From contig OY744615.1 in NCBI GenBank assembly GCA_963556255.1, positions 20,860,696-20,924,695 on the forward strand: DNA of 64,000 nt, given 5' to 3'. Below the pieces are notes generated by a model. It was not told the origin of the DNA. It was given only the letters and a program-made list of their open reading frames with translations, and did not search any database. The stretch's first letter is position 1, and every line of letters begins with the position of its first letter. Shown here in pieces: positions 49,320 to 62,064 of the stretch. The stretch is from Allolobophora icterica. Its lineage: Eukaryota; Annelida; Clitellata; Crassiclitellata; Lumbricidae. Made by a program: the position numbers and the translations under genes.

Positions 49320-50430
49320 CACTTTCAAGAAGTCTGCTTTATGGACAAGTAGCTTCAAAGCCGGTCAGCAGTTACTCTATAAATAATCTCAGCGCATGTG
49401 CGAACCGCATTCGTATCGCTCCTCACTGCAAAAACAACACACAGTCTCGGAGAGAGACAAGAAGCCGCGAACACTAAACTACTTGACACTGCGCAGTAAG
49501 CCTTGTCATATTTCTTGACTGCGGTGAAAATTAAACATCGCATTCTAATTTAATTCTAGATTAAGATTATTTATTTTCATGTGTTTGTCAGCGAGATATA
49601 TTGTTTGGTTTAAAGTTGCTAAGTACATGATATTTCTAAGGACATTTGCAGGTTAATGTAGGCTATGCCATATTGTTAGGTTTAAAGTTGCTAAGTACAT
49701 GATAATTCTAAGGACATTTACAGGTTAATGTAGTGCTTTTTCAGCCGGAACGCGCCGGAACGGCGTTCCGGCACCTTTTTTTCAGCTACTAAAAATAATT
49801 TATTCATTTTAATAATAAAAACAATAATTTAGTTATTTTACTTTAATATGTGTTTTGAACTGTTTTCAGTGTTTTTTTAGACCCCTCCCAACCCCCTATC
49901 CCGTTTTACTCGGGATTTTAGCCCGCCCATAATTATTCCGTTCCGGAACCTATTGTTCCGTTCCGGGACCTTTTTTCCAGAAAAAAGCACTGGGTTAATG
50001 TATGCCATATTGTTAGGTTTAAAGTTGCTAAGTATATGATATTTCTAAGAACATTTAGAGGTTAATGTATGCCATATTGTTAGGTTTAAAGTTAACTAAG
50101 TATATGATATTTCTAAGGATATTTAGAGGTTAATGTATGCCATATTGTTAGGTTTAAAGTTGCTAAGTATATGATATTTCTAAGGACATTTACAGGTTAA
50201 TGTATGCCATCCGCCCACACTTAATCAGGAATAACAGAAGATATTATAACTGAAACATTCATAAGGTTTGAGTGTATTCGATTTAGGAAGTAACTCATAT
50301 TCAGTAAGAAAATGCGCTATAGCCTACTAGCCTAGACTTAGCGTGATGGACTGTCAACTCAGAGGTAGGGAGTGCAAACTCCGCTAGGATAGAAAGGTGT
50401 TTAGAGATTTCTGCTCCACTTGCGCCGTGA
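49320..50430. repeat. Third copy of the 2480-3090 repeat, expanded and interrupted
   Basis: Shares 'gacactgcgcagtaagcct', 'gattaagattattta' and the SINE-like head (50320-50400) with the duplicated blocks. Here a unit of about 70 bp ('gtta..ttaaagttgctaagta.atgatatttctaagga.att.') is amplified about five times between 49600 and 50205, and one unit carries a MITE. Confidence 0.75.
49731..49992. mobile_element. hAT-type MITE, 262 bp, GGAACG/CGTTCC-rich
   Basis: Perfect 8-bp duplication GGTTAATG (49723-49730, 49993-50000). Ends TAGTGCTTTTTC and, inverted, CAGTGCTTTTTTC. The interior has 'ccggaacg' motifs near both ends in opposite orientation. Confidence 0.9.
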
Positions 50431-50436
50431 ACATCG

Positions 50437-50663
<227 letters not shown>

Positions 50664-50764
50664 CAGATGTTTGCCCGTCCTAAGACGTGAAATTTATTAT
50701 GATCTTTATAGTTTAAAAATGTGTGAAAATGTCATCGTAAACAATGTTTTGCGAAAAACATATT

Positions 50765-51037
50765 CTATTTACATTCTCTAGCTTGACGAAGTTTCTTTTC
50801 CACAGGATCGTCTTCCATGATGACGTTCGAAAGTGTTGCGATTAAATGTAAATGTACGCGATCTTCTGTACCGACCATATGGCCCCGAACCAGCTCATTT
50901 TTCAATGAATTGATCGGGTGAGATTTTGGTTGCCAGATACAAAGGAGGACACAGAAAGCCGGAAAGGAGGACAAAGGAGAACGCATTGATTGTTTCACCC
51001 TCATTACCACTGCCCGTTTGAATAGGCGCCATGCCAT
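50765..51037 (-). CDS. Unrecognised open frame, possibly a gene fragment
   Basis: A 90-codon minus-strand frame ends HPINSLKNELVRGHMVGTED...LSNVIMEDDPVEKKLRQARECK. The composition is that of a real protein, and the stretch equivalent to HPINSLKNELVRGHMV is also found, degraded, at about 1830-1875 and 20398-20445 in the duplicated blocks. A dispersed gene fragment or part of an unknown element fits. I do not recognise the family; the first 50 codons may be chance. Confidence 0.3.
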   Translation of the reverse strand: MAWRLFKRAVVMRVKQSMRSPLSSFPAFCVLLCIWQPKSHPINSLKNELVRGHMVGTEDRVHLHLIATLSNVIMEDDPVEKKLRQARECK

Positions 51038-51040
51038 TTA

Positions 51041-51932
51041 AAGTCCCCGTGTAGTTGGAAGATCGTAAAGCATGTCCTCTAAAGTAAAAGGAGAAGGTCT
51101 AAGTTGACGGCCCTGGTGGCCACTATTTTGGGGGTCCATAGAGTAGTGGTAATATTGTCGCGATCGAAGGTCGCCTGTCGTGTGTTTGCCGTGTGTTGAT
51201 GTCGACCCTCGACTCGCTTGTTCTTTTACTTGCACTATTAATTAATGTGCCTAACTTTTCTTTAGAAGATTCACGACGAACTTTGTTTAATTAATAAAAG
51301 TATTTAATTAAAGAAACAAATATATACACTAACTCTACGGGAACTTCCACGTAGTATTAAAGCGTTTAGTTATTAAATCGGACTATCTCAAATGTTGCTT
51401 CGTACAGCCTAACTACAGATCGTTCTTCGCGTCAGTCTCTGAATCTGACGGACTATACTCTGCCGCCGCCGCTGGTCGCTCCTCTCGATGTTGGTCGCTC
51501 GACCGTTGTTCTCACGTCGCGCTCGTCAGTAGTACAAGTCCCGTATTCTCCTTTCTTTTCGGTTATGTAGGAACTCCAGCGTCCGTCGGTTCGCCCCCTC
51601 CCCACGTCATGCTATCGTCAATTAGTGTCAGGTTGCTCTTCGAGCCGCGGGTCGTCGCTCGCCTGCAGCGCGGGCGGTGTCTGGTTACACCCCAGCCGCG
51701 AGGTGTCCTATTACACCTTGGCTGTGTGGTGTCCGATTACATCTCGGCCTCGCTGTCTTCATTGTTGACCAAGTGGGGACTGGCTTTCGTCCGTCATCAT
51801 TCCATCTCGACCGCCAACGACGACTATATCATGATGATGATGACATCTCGTCGTTGTCGTCGATCTCCTCACGCGACAAATATCACTGGCGTGAAGTGCA
51901 GAAGGTAGCGGGATCGCCTCCCGCAACCCTCT
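51041..51932. other. No gene recognised; GC-richer, CG-containing DNA
   Basis: From about 51420 base composition shifts to GC-rich with many CG dinucleotides ('gccgccgccgctggtcgctc'). Weak repeated phrases occur ('ggtgtcc.attacac.tcggc'). No LTR ends or domain could be defined. Confidence 0.5.
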
Positions 51933-51941
51933 CAAAGGTCC

Positions 51942-52722
51942 GGGGAACGGACATTATCCCCCCCGGACAAAAGCCCCCCCGGACAAAAGCCCCCCCGGAC
52001 AAAAGCCCCCGGACAGAAACCCCCCCGATTTTAGCTAGGACAAAAGCCCCCCGGACAAAATCCCCCCTCTGTGTGATAAGCCTATATCTACATTTAATTG
52101 AGAAACTTTAATAGCCCTGTTGCCCTCGTGTCAGCTTGTTAATGATGTAAACGTATAGACTAAAGACTTGTTAGTGTCATTCAGGTGTAAAAATAAGACT
52201 TGTTAGTCGCCTAGTTCTTAACTTAAGGCTTGTTAATGTCAGGATTCGCGAGGTCTGCTCCCCAAAAAGCGGGTCAGGCACAGCGCCAAGCAGTTACAAG
52301 CCGTCTCCCGCACCCTTGTTAGCGTCATGTTAACGAATGAAAGGAACTTAACTGAACGAATTTAAGTTTGTGATGTGTTAATGTAATTGATAAAACTTAA
52401 TAGCCCTGTTGCCCTAGTGTCAGGTTGTAGACCGTGTATAAAAGGAAGACGTCTCAAATGTAGACATCACAACACGTCGAGTTTTCATCATAGTTCGCTT
52501 TTTTTACATGTATGTATATATGTTTGTATGTATATATGTATTTTATGCGTGTATGTGTATATGTATGTTTGATATATATGTGTGAAATATAGGTTAGGCC
52601 TATTATTTCCTAGCCGGGGGGGGCTTTTGTCCTACCCCGGGGGGTTTCTGTCCGGGGGGCTTTTGTCCGGGGGGGCTTTTGTCCGGGGGGGCTTTTGTCC
52701 GGGGGGTTAATGTCCTACACTC
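51942..52722. mobile_element. Foldback element family 3, CCCCCGGACAAAAG-type ends
   Basis: Perfect 9-bp duplication CAAAGGTCC (51933-51941, 52723-52731). Inverted ends of about 110-130 bp, each with four or more tandem 'ccccccggacaaaagc' units and the outer 'ggacatta(t/a)cc'. The core repeats 'aatagccctgttgccct' at about 52112 and 52401. No transposase. Architecture parallels the other two foldback families, though the sequences differ. Confidence 0.9.
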
Positions 52723-52909
52723 CAAAGGTCCACTTAGCCTATCATTCGCGAGATGGCGCGTTTGTGAAAATGAGATGTAGGACGTGATGGGCGCCTTGCA
52801 AGGCTGCCATATACAGTTAAATTCGAATCCTGTACTAACTTGTGATCATCCGTTCATACTGATTTGTAATCATACTGCGTAATTGTCAGCTTGAAGATAT
52901 TAAAAGAAG

Positions 52910-52913
<4 letters not shown>

Positions 52914-52979
<66 letters not shown>
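52914..52979. repeat. (TTA)n microsatellite
   Basis: About 66 bp of TTA repeats after 'gcttgaagatattaaaagaag', perhaps a LINE or SINE tail. The stretch 52980-53345 is unassigned. Confidence 0.95.
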
Positions 52980-52980
<1 letters not shown>

Positions 52981-53348
52981 ACGCGGAATAAAAATTAAGA
53001 AATTCTTTCTATGAGGATTGCATAGGCCGATATTATGCTAACGAACAAACTGAGACGGCTATGGAAAGTTGATCAATTAAAATAATCATAATGTGTGGCC
53101 TTATGTAGGCTTTTTAGAACTTTGAATTAGGTCGCCATTTGTAAACATCGTCATTGGTCATGAATATTGATTATTTGGAAGCTGTCAGGGCCAGCGACGT
53201 CACAACTAATTAAAGCCCTTACAATTAGCCGCCTTGGCCAGCGGTTCACGAATATTCAGTACAGCGCGCATGCGCATAACTTAGCGTCACAGGAAATGTG
53301 GACACAGATCCACAGATCGTGAGGGTGACCTTTCTATTCGTTTATATA

Positions 53349-56110
53349 TAATTATTAATTAATTAATTAATTAATTAATTAATTAATTAAATTTGTAACG
53401 TGCGCAAGGTCGCACCGAAGTGTGAATCTGAGGCGCGGGTAATCACCCGCCAGGAGAAGATGCAGTTAGATATCCAAATGCTTGAAAGCCAAGGAGATAC
53501 AGTGAGTTTTGAGCCGCTTTTTGAAGGTACCTAGAAAGTTAATTTGAGCTACGAAGAGAGTGGCAGTCGATTCCATTTCCTGGAGGCAGAGACATGGATG
53601 CACGCGAGCCCAAACTGTTCTGCATCGTGGCTTAGCTAAAAGGCCCGTACTTGATGATCGCAGGCAACGGGGAGGGATGGGATGTAAGGAGTTAGTATAG
53701 TGATTGAATGTAGGGAGGCGTGCTGGTGCTGAGGGCTTTGTATGTCAAACAGGCTAATTTGAATTTTATTCTGAACTCAACAGGAAGCCAATGCAGCTGA
53801 TGGAGTAGGACTGAGGAGCTTGTTCGTAGTGGAACACGTATAGCACTACGCGAGCTAAGGAGTTTTGGATGCGTTGCAGCCTGTTGAGTTAATGGTCTGT
53901 GAGCCCAACAAAACAAGAATTAGCATAATCAAGGCGAGAGGAGACAAGGGTACAGGCTATGGTTTGCGACATATTCTTAGTAAGAGCCGATCTGATGTGT
54001 CGTATTGCCCTGATGTGATAGAAACAAGATTTGCAAAGGTTTGCTATGTGTGGTCGCACTGGTCGGAATGTGAGCTTGCTCTCTAAGGTTAGCCCAATTG
54101 TTTTGACAGTGTCTGATAGTGGCACAGCAGTGCCAGCGAGATCGATGCTGGAAATGAAGGGAGACCGAACAAAATTGCCTCAGACGTGTCTGGGTTTATG
54201 GCCAAGCCATTGAAACAGAACCATGCATACAAAGAGAGGCATTCCTCAAGTTTTAGTTCATCAGACTCATCAGTGTGTGACACAGCAATATGGAGCTGAG
54301 TATCATCCGCATACTGTTGTGATTAGAACCGAACAAAATTGCCTCAGACGTGTCTGGGTTTATGGCCAAGCCATTGAAACAGAACCATGCATACAAAGAG
54401 GAGAGGCATTCCTCAAGTTTTAGTTCATCAGACTCATCAGTGTGTGACACAGCAATATGGAGCTGAGTATCATCCGCATACTGTTGTGATTGGACTCTGA
54501 AGTTATTAGCCATACGACTTATTGGGGAAGTAAAGATTGTAAATAATAAAGGTCAAGGACAGATCCCTGTGGCACTCCAGCAGTACAAACAGTGAACTCA
54601 GTTAGAGTAGCACCAATGCCAACCTGCTGATTCCGATCACACAGGTAAGGAACTAACCAGTTTAAGGCAGTCCCAGAGACACCAAAGCTTTTGGTGAGTC
54701 TTGAAAGGAGTTGCTGGTGGTCTACGGTGTCGAAAACTGCACTGAGATAAAGGCATTTTGAGAGGCAGGCTTTTCCGTTGTTGATAAACGATAATATGTC
54801 ATTCAGTGTATAGGTAAGAGCAGTTTCAGTGGAATAGCCTTCGCTGATAAAGACTGAAGTTGGGACAGGAAGTGACTTGTTTCTTGATACGCATATCAAA
54901 GAGACGTTCAAGGATATTGGAAATGTGATTGAGGTTGGAGATAGGTCTGAAGTTAGAAAGGTTGCTGGAGTCTAGGTCAGGATTTTTAAGTGAAGGCGTG
55001 ACTAAAAACAGATTTGAAGCTGGACGGAATACAACCTTCAGCAAAAGACAAACCACGACCTCATTAGCCAAGTGTGCAATAAGATAGGAGAAACCATCAG
55101 AACACGAGACAATAAGTGATGTAGGTATGAAGTCCATTTGGGATGGTGGCTAGACAATGAGCGCCCATGCTCTGACCGTATATTGTCGGTGGAAAGATCA
55201 CGCGCTGAAGGACAGGAACCTAGAAGCCCATCCCCATCGCCCCACTATGGACCGTCGGCTTTCTCGGGGGTCTGCTTAATGTGTTCCTTCCCCTACTTTG
55301 CCACGACCTCATTGACTATCGCACAATTCCGTGGGCCATAGGCTTGCACACACTGAGCCCACACTTTGCCTTAGGCAGATGGAGGATCAGCAGTAGGCCT
55401 TGTATAGCGCAGACTGAACGAAACTGGGGCGAGTGTCAGTCAAATTCTGGGTGGAAGGTTTGGAGGGGTTAGGCGCATCGGTGGAATCAATCTGAAAACA
55501 AGTAAATCACCGTTGTAAGCGGGGTCTAAACCGCTGCTCCGGTTTAAACAGTGGAGCCTACAGTATACACAGAGTCCGTGCGGAGATATTGTTTGGGGTG
55601 AGAGACGGTGCGTAATGACGATCATAAACAACCTTACACTACTGCCAAGCAAACGCGGCAACCGTGTCATCTCCAGCCGTGATCCTCTGCTCGTTATGTT
55701 TTTTAGATGTCAGTGAGTAAGTGATCGATTTCATTTGAGAATTGATCAAGTTTTGGGCCAGTGGCCTATAAATGACCCCAATTGGGAGAGCTCCTGTTTT
55801 GTGGTGGACCCTTAAGAAAAGACCTTCAAATGAGAGGAAAGGGGTTGTGGTATGTCCCAGGTTATCTAATATCTGGTAGGAGACCCCCTCTTTTATCAAG
55901 AACCCCACCGCTCCCCTTAGAAGCCCTTCTCGATCTGTGAACAAACTGATTACCAGGCACATTGATTAGGTCAGTGAGATTATTCTCCATCCATGTCTCA
56001 GTCAGCGCTAATATCGATACAGGCTGATGAGTTAGTAAATCAATAATTTCACTTAGTTTGGGTGGGAGTCTTCTACAATTTATATGCAGTACTTCCCATC
56101 TCAACACTCA
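53349..56110 (-). mobile_element. Degenerate CR1-like LINE, minus strand
   Basis: 5' to 3' on the minus strand: endonuclease start LHINCRRLPPKLSEI and LALTETWM (56090-55980); GGAVGFLIKEGVSYQ and IGVIYRP (55920-55770); an interruption (about 55138-55640); RT blocks FRPISNLNHISN (near 54965-54930), YSTETALTYTLND, FDTVDHQQLLSRL, GVPQGSVL, YADDTQLHIAVSH (54480-54440), LDYANSCFVGL, LHQLHWLPVEFRIKFK; then FKKRLKTHC (near 53520) and a (TTAA)n tail at 53349-53395. Frameshifts throughout. The YADD region carries a tandem duplication of about 164 bp (54165-54328 and 54329-54495). Confidence 0.85.
55138..55640. repeat. Insert within the LINE, containing a dispersed-repeat fragment
   Basis: Separates endonuclease and RT parts. 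Begins with the 'caatgagcgc...gtcggtggaaagatcacgcgctgaagga' repeat seen at 3100-3160. The remainder is unassigned; short frames here are not convincing. Confidence 0.45.
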
Positions 56111-56284
56111 CAGCATGGATGACACTGACAGGTGCAGAACCACCAACAGGAGCAGCAACTCATCGCCAAAAGGAGTGGGATACCGGTACCCGAAATACAA
56201 ATATGGCACGGACAGGCCTGCTCTAGTCCACTAGCTGTCCACGCGATCGTGCTCGCCTGCTAGCTTCATGAGTACCTCATTCTG

Positions 56285-56980
56285 GTGACTGGTTGCTAGC
56301 TCCCTCTGTGACTGCTTTGGGCCTCCGCCTCCCAGACGAGGAGATACGGATCGCCGTCGGGGTGAGGCTAGGTACGACCCTCTGTGAGCCGCATTTGTGC
56401 CACCACTGCCGAGAAAATGTCGACGCAAGAGGGCTTCATGGTCTGGTTTGTAGAAAAGGAGGTAGAAACAACAGCGACACGCTATGCTGAATGACGTAAT
56501 CTGGAGAGCGATGAGCAGAGCTAAAATCCCTGCTCAGAAAGAGCCTCTCGGCCTCTCAAGAGGAAATGGAAAGCGATCAGACTGATTCCTTGGTCACATG
56601 GACGATGACTGACATGGGACGTGACAGTGCCCGACACTAACGCCACTTCCCATTTTGCCCACACATCCATCGGAGCTGGCGGAGCCGCGGAACGTGCAGT
56701 ACTGTCCAAAAGGGGAAAATACTCAAGCTGCATTACTAACACCCATGCTTTTGTGGCGATCGCCTTGGAGACGGGCGGCTCTTGGAGCGGGGAAGGTCTA
56801 CAGTTCGTTATGGAGTTGGGAAGCCGGATAACGGAAGCAACTCACGATCCACTGGAGACATTTGCTCCAACGGATTTCGGTGGCTCTGCAACGTGGGAGC
56901 GCCATCTGCCTCTCCAGAACATTGCCACCTCTGTCTGAGTGACGCTAAGATGGCGCTTCAGATCTTTTAATCATTATTGT
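56285..56980 (+). pseudogene. 3' end of a LINE with restriction-like endonuclease region
   Basis: Three frames give, in order, LGLRLPDEEIRIAVGVRLGTT, a Cys/His cluster CEPHLCHHCRENVDARGLHGLVC, NDVIWRAMSRAKIPAQKEPLGLSRGNGKRSD, and WDVTVPDTNATSH...AAERAVLSKRGKY...FVAIALETGG. The GKR.D...WDVTV pattern and the Cys/His cluster upstream resemble the C-terminal endonuclease region of LINEs that use a PD-(D/E)XK nuclease. The usual P before the D is S here and a stop follows, so it is dead. A TAA tail follows at 56985. Confidence 0.65.
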
Positions 56981-56982
56981 TA

Positions 56983-57078
<96 letters not shown>

Positions 57079-57180
57079 TATATCGTTGGCACAGTAACGA
57101 GGCACAGTAAACCAATTTAACCACGCACGTTCTTATTCTCTAAAAGCCTGAGGGTCACACCTCGGGCGAAAAAAAATCAT

Positions 57181-57255
<75 letters not shown>

Positions 57256-57256
57256 T
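56983..57256. repeat. Two (TAA)n microsatellites around a 100-bp spacer
   Basis: TAA repeats at about 56986-57078 and 57182-57255. The spacer (57079-57181) includes 'cctgagggtcacacctcggg'. The first tract is the tail of the preceding LINE remnant. Confidence 0.95.
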
Positions 57257-57735
57257 ACACTTTTAATGATTTAAAAATTCTTACTTTTGGCCGAAATATT
57301 ACCAATAATTTGAGATGTGACTTAATAAAATCGTTTTTTGTTATTTTTTGTTGCGTTACATGTTTCTGGATCACCAAAAAACAGTGGATGGATTCAGTAG
57401 AAGTGACATAACTTTGGTTCTGTTTGCAATATATTTCGGTGAAATTTGGCTCTTATACGTAGATATGAATTACCTTTAAGCCAGTAAAACCAGATTTTAA
57501 AATTCTTACATTTGGCCAAAATATTAGCAAAAACCTTTAGGAGGTTACTTTTTGGCCCACCCTGTATATTTAGTAGAGCTTCAAGAGGTCAAATAGAAAT
57601 TAAACACAATTATACTATTTTAGTATAGCTGCAAGAGGTCAAATAGAAATTAAACAGCAGGATAGGCCCTACTCTCAGTGCCTTGATGAGAAAGATGCTC
57701 TTTATGTTTTCCAGTTAACTTTAAACTAGAGAAAT
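57257..57735. other. Repeat fragments and 5' flank of gene C
   Basis: A direct repeat 'aaaattcttac.tttggcc.aaatatta' (57284 and 57500) precedes 'ccaccctgtatatt', which resembles a mariner end beside a TA. A tandem pair of about 48 bp ('gct.caagaggtcaaatagaaattaaaca') lies at 57576-57660. The last 70 bp resemble the immediate upstream of genes A and B. Confidence 0.5.
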
Positions 57736-60700
57736 ATGGCGACAGAATCCCGAGGCTATGACATAGAGGACGTATCTCAACACTACGCCAAATATCGTCC
57801 AACTTATCCACCAGGACTCTATGAAAAGATCTTCCAGTACCTCGACGAAGAATCGGAGGGAAACGGAAGAAGAGGTCTGGCCGTGGATGTCGGTTGCGGT
57901 TGTGGTCACAGCACATTGATGTTGGCCAAACACTTTGAGGCCGTGATTGGGATAGACAGCAGCGAAACCCAACTGTCGGAGGCGCGGAAGGCCAGTGCAG
58001 AGTTCGGTAACGTATCGTATAAGTTGGGATCTGCGGAAAGTGTAAGTTCACTTGTGACCACTTGTGAAAAGGTTGACCTAGTTACAGTGGGCACGGCATT
58101 ACATTGGTTCGAAATTGTGAGATTCTACGAGGAATGTCTCAATGTTTTGAAACCAGGAGGGACATTGGCTGTCTACGCATACAAGCTCCCTGTCTATGAC
58201 AACCCAGAAGCTAACAGACTTCTACACGCGGTGAGATCATTTTCTTCTCTTGCGGGACATTGGTTATTTTTCTTGACTGAGTATTTCCAAAATAACCCTG
58301 AGAATAATCACGAAAAACAACAAAACACTATTAACAAGAATTACATGAAAAATACAGCTTTAAACAACTGAACCATTTATACCAATATCTTTGCAAACAA
58401 TGACGAACTTTTTCCTCCTCTCCTCCATGCATTCTGACATCCGACTGACTTCTAAATCTTTATTGAGTGCTCCAGACTGCCAGCTGCAAACCTACTACAG
58501 ATTTTTCAATAAACTGAATCTTCTTAGGCTTCAGTTTGTGTCTCAGAATTTAATCTTACGAACTGGTCTATCGACTTGCATGAATGATCTGATCGTATAA
58601 TCCGATTGTTGTGTCAATCATTTGTCTATGCAATTTCTGAGGCGCCATTCAACTTCATACGACGCTTGAAAAAGTTCAGAGCCCCACTAGCAATTCACCT
58701 GCATCCAGTCCCTGGTCTCTGCACTCAAACTCCATTACAACAGAGTTTCAAGAATACATCATTTTCGCAATCCCAACGACACTTGAACAATCTTGATGCG
58801 AAGAGTACCTTAAAACTTATACTAACAAATAGACCTTTAGCAGTTTCTGTGGTCTTGTATGAAACGGTTAACCTAAATTGTGTGAATAAAGTTTTTCAGA
58901 GGGACCCTTGAGGACTATTGGCAGCAAGGATTGAACCACATCTTCAACGGCTACATAGAACCGTGGGCTCTTCTCCCACAGTTCTTCGACCAGTGTATAA
59001 GGTCAGTTGCAATTATTGGTTAGCATCCGATCTCTCTCGGAAAAACCACTCAGATTAAAAATATTTCACAGCTTTTACTACATTTTATTTTTATTTTCCA
59101 AGAACATTCCAATGACTTCTTTTAGTGGACAACCCTCGCATAAACCAGTTTTTGGGCTATAACACCTTAATGGTGAGTCTCAACACTTTGATACCATGTC
59201 CTATTAACACCCATGATTAGCCACTGACCACCATTCTGGAGACTAGCAAGGAGTGAACCACCTCTTCAGCTGCTACATAGAACCGTGGGCTCTTCTACAA
59301 CAGTTCTTCGACCAGTGTATAAGGTGAGTTGCAATTGGCTAGCATCCGATCTCTCTGGGAAAAACGACCCATAATGAAAATATTTCACAGCTTTTACTAC
59401 AATTTTTTATTTTCCAAGAATATTCCAATGACTTCTTTCAGTGGACAACCCTCGCATAAACCAGTTTTTGGGCTACAGCACCTTAATGGTGAGTCCCAAC
59501 ACTTTAATACAATGGCCTATTTACACCGATGTATATCCTCTGACCACCATTCTGGAGACTATTTCGTTTCACTTTGATCTTTTTCTATGACGTCACAAAC
59601 TCGTCAGAGTCCGACATATTTTATAATGTGGTACTGCATATTTTATAGGCTAAACGCTTCAGTCATTCGTTCCTCAAATCCAAGAACTTACTTGATGTGC
59701 GTTGATGTCGATTGCCGCGCTATGTTCATATCTCATCAAGCATGCAGAAGACATAATTATGATAGACCTACTGACAATTAAGCTTGACAAATCTGTTCAT
59801 TTTTCACACGAACTTAATGAAAATTACGAATAACGTTGTTCTCGAATCAGGGATGACTCAATGTCATTGAAGCGGACCAACAACCTCAGAGAACTGATAG
59901 GGTTGATCAAGTCCATTCCGGAGTATGTCTACTACAAACGTGATCACCCGGAACATCCCGACGAAGTGGACTTACTTCTTGAAAGGTGAGACTACGAATT
60001 TTCATTATCTCCATGCAAAAGGTAACGAAGTACTGAATAGATAAAGAAGCAAAGAAGACCAAATTTGTAATGTCCGAACAAATTACGAACTAGACCTAAT
60101 TTATGCATGCATTGATGTCTGCGGAAAATTGATTTAGTACTGCATGACTTTATGAATTGGACAAGAATGAATGAATTAATATAGCTGTGGGTGGATTGAC
60201 CCTCATCTTTGATGCCAGTGTGTACTGACTTGGGTTTTATGCTATCTTAAGAGGCGAATGGCAAGAAGTACGAAGGCTAAGGGAAAGGGGAGTTTGGTAT
60301 TGGTTCGTATACCGCGATCCACTTGTAAATCAATCCTAAGTCCCCAAGGTCACTTTGTGGCGGGCCATCATCATTGAACATGACAGAACTATAAGAAAAA
60401 CTTTCTCTAGATATAGATATGTGTATTTTAATAATGTCAACAATTCAGCCAGTAAAACAATGGAAACAGCAAGTGTCATATCATTCTGGCTAGCAATTCA
60501 ATCTATATGTACATGTGTTTCTAAACATTACTTAAGCAGCATCTGTATTAAATGATTATCTTTTACATTTACCTGTAATTCTAACCTCCCGTAGCTGTAG
60601 GTCTGTGAAAGTTGCCTCACTTGACCCTGACGCTCTGACCCTGACCCTGATCACTGTTGATCCCAATCGATTTCCATCTTGAGTAGATTCATCGATTCTT

Positions 60701-62014
60701 CGTAGTGTTTCTTCCAACCATATTCCTTGATGAATCTGTTCTACCCAACCTTGTGATTGCGTATTCTCCCCAACAGGAATGTTTTAGTCCACAATCGTAG
60801 TGTTACTACCACGACAAGTTTGCTTACGCTCACAGCATACTATGAAATAACCGAACTTGAATCGATTGAATATCTCGTTAGTCTTTTGGCAGATCAGCCG
60901 CACCACAACCGTTCGTTTGATCATTTTTAAGTACGTACTCGAAGATCAACGCCTCTGTTAAAACTCGCCAACAGAGGTTAATTTCTGTCATTGACCCCTC
61001 TTCTCTTCCAACTGATATATTCGCTCCTTATTTGACTAGCTCAGGAGTTTGTGCCTTGACCCTTCTCAAATGCATATGACATCTTCAACGTCGCACGCCT
61101 AACTGAGACGTCTTCACGCAATTAGCGCACAGCAGCCTCGCGTTCGTTTTCAGCAGACGATCTTTGCCGAAAAGTCGTTAGATTTCAATTCGTCCAATCA
61201 GGACCTTCCACCTCTTTTATCATAGTCTCGAAATTCTAATATAACCCCGAACCTACTATTAAATTGTATCCCTTATAATGCTTTTTTAAGATGCTGGCTT
61301 AGTAATTAGCATTAATAAATTGGCATTTAGTTGAGCATTTAACTAGCACGCCACATATCCTATTCAGCATTACGAAATCTCTTAACTATGTATAGAGAAG
61401 AAAGGTCAGTGTGGGACCAGGACATCCCTACAGGGAGGTTAAGATAGGATAGCTTCCGAGTATATGGTTGAGTTGGTCTATAAGACGCTGCAAGTACATT
61501 CGGGTCACCTCAGCACTAAAATGTTACGAGAAAGTGTAGACGCCGAAGATAGGATCCATCTGTTGCAATGTTCAGTGGGCAACACCTAGAACGAAAAATC
61601 ACATATGCACGTTGCACATGCAATGGTGGACTAGCCTACTGTATGATCATCCAAGAATTGTCGCCAGGTTTTGCCTCGCTGTGTTGGGGCCATCTTTATC
61701 GAATAAGTTGCTCATAGCCATCCGCCATGTAAGCACCTTCACTTTTCTTGGTCTCTAAATTCCGTAAGCGCTTGAAAACCATTTCGTTCGACTTAATATT
61801 TGTCTTCAGGTCGGAGTCACCTCTAATGAGTCTATCTTGAAGAGGCGCTATACAAATCTGATTAGAATAACAGTTGCAAAAGAAATTCTTATCTGTTGTT
61901 TGCCACTACTTGTAACTTGCGATGTTAAATGATGTGCCGCAACAATAAAGCCAATAGGCCTATTTGGCGCTGAATCGAATGAGAATCTACTGGCCTATCT
62001 ACCACTCGACCGAC

Positions 62015-62064
<50 letters not shown>

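Noticed and set aside
51041..51932. Solo LTR or LTR retrotransposon 5' end
   Set aside because: No paired ends, target duplication, gag/pol sequence or reliable primer-binding site could be defined.
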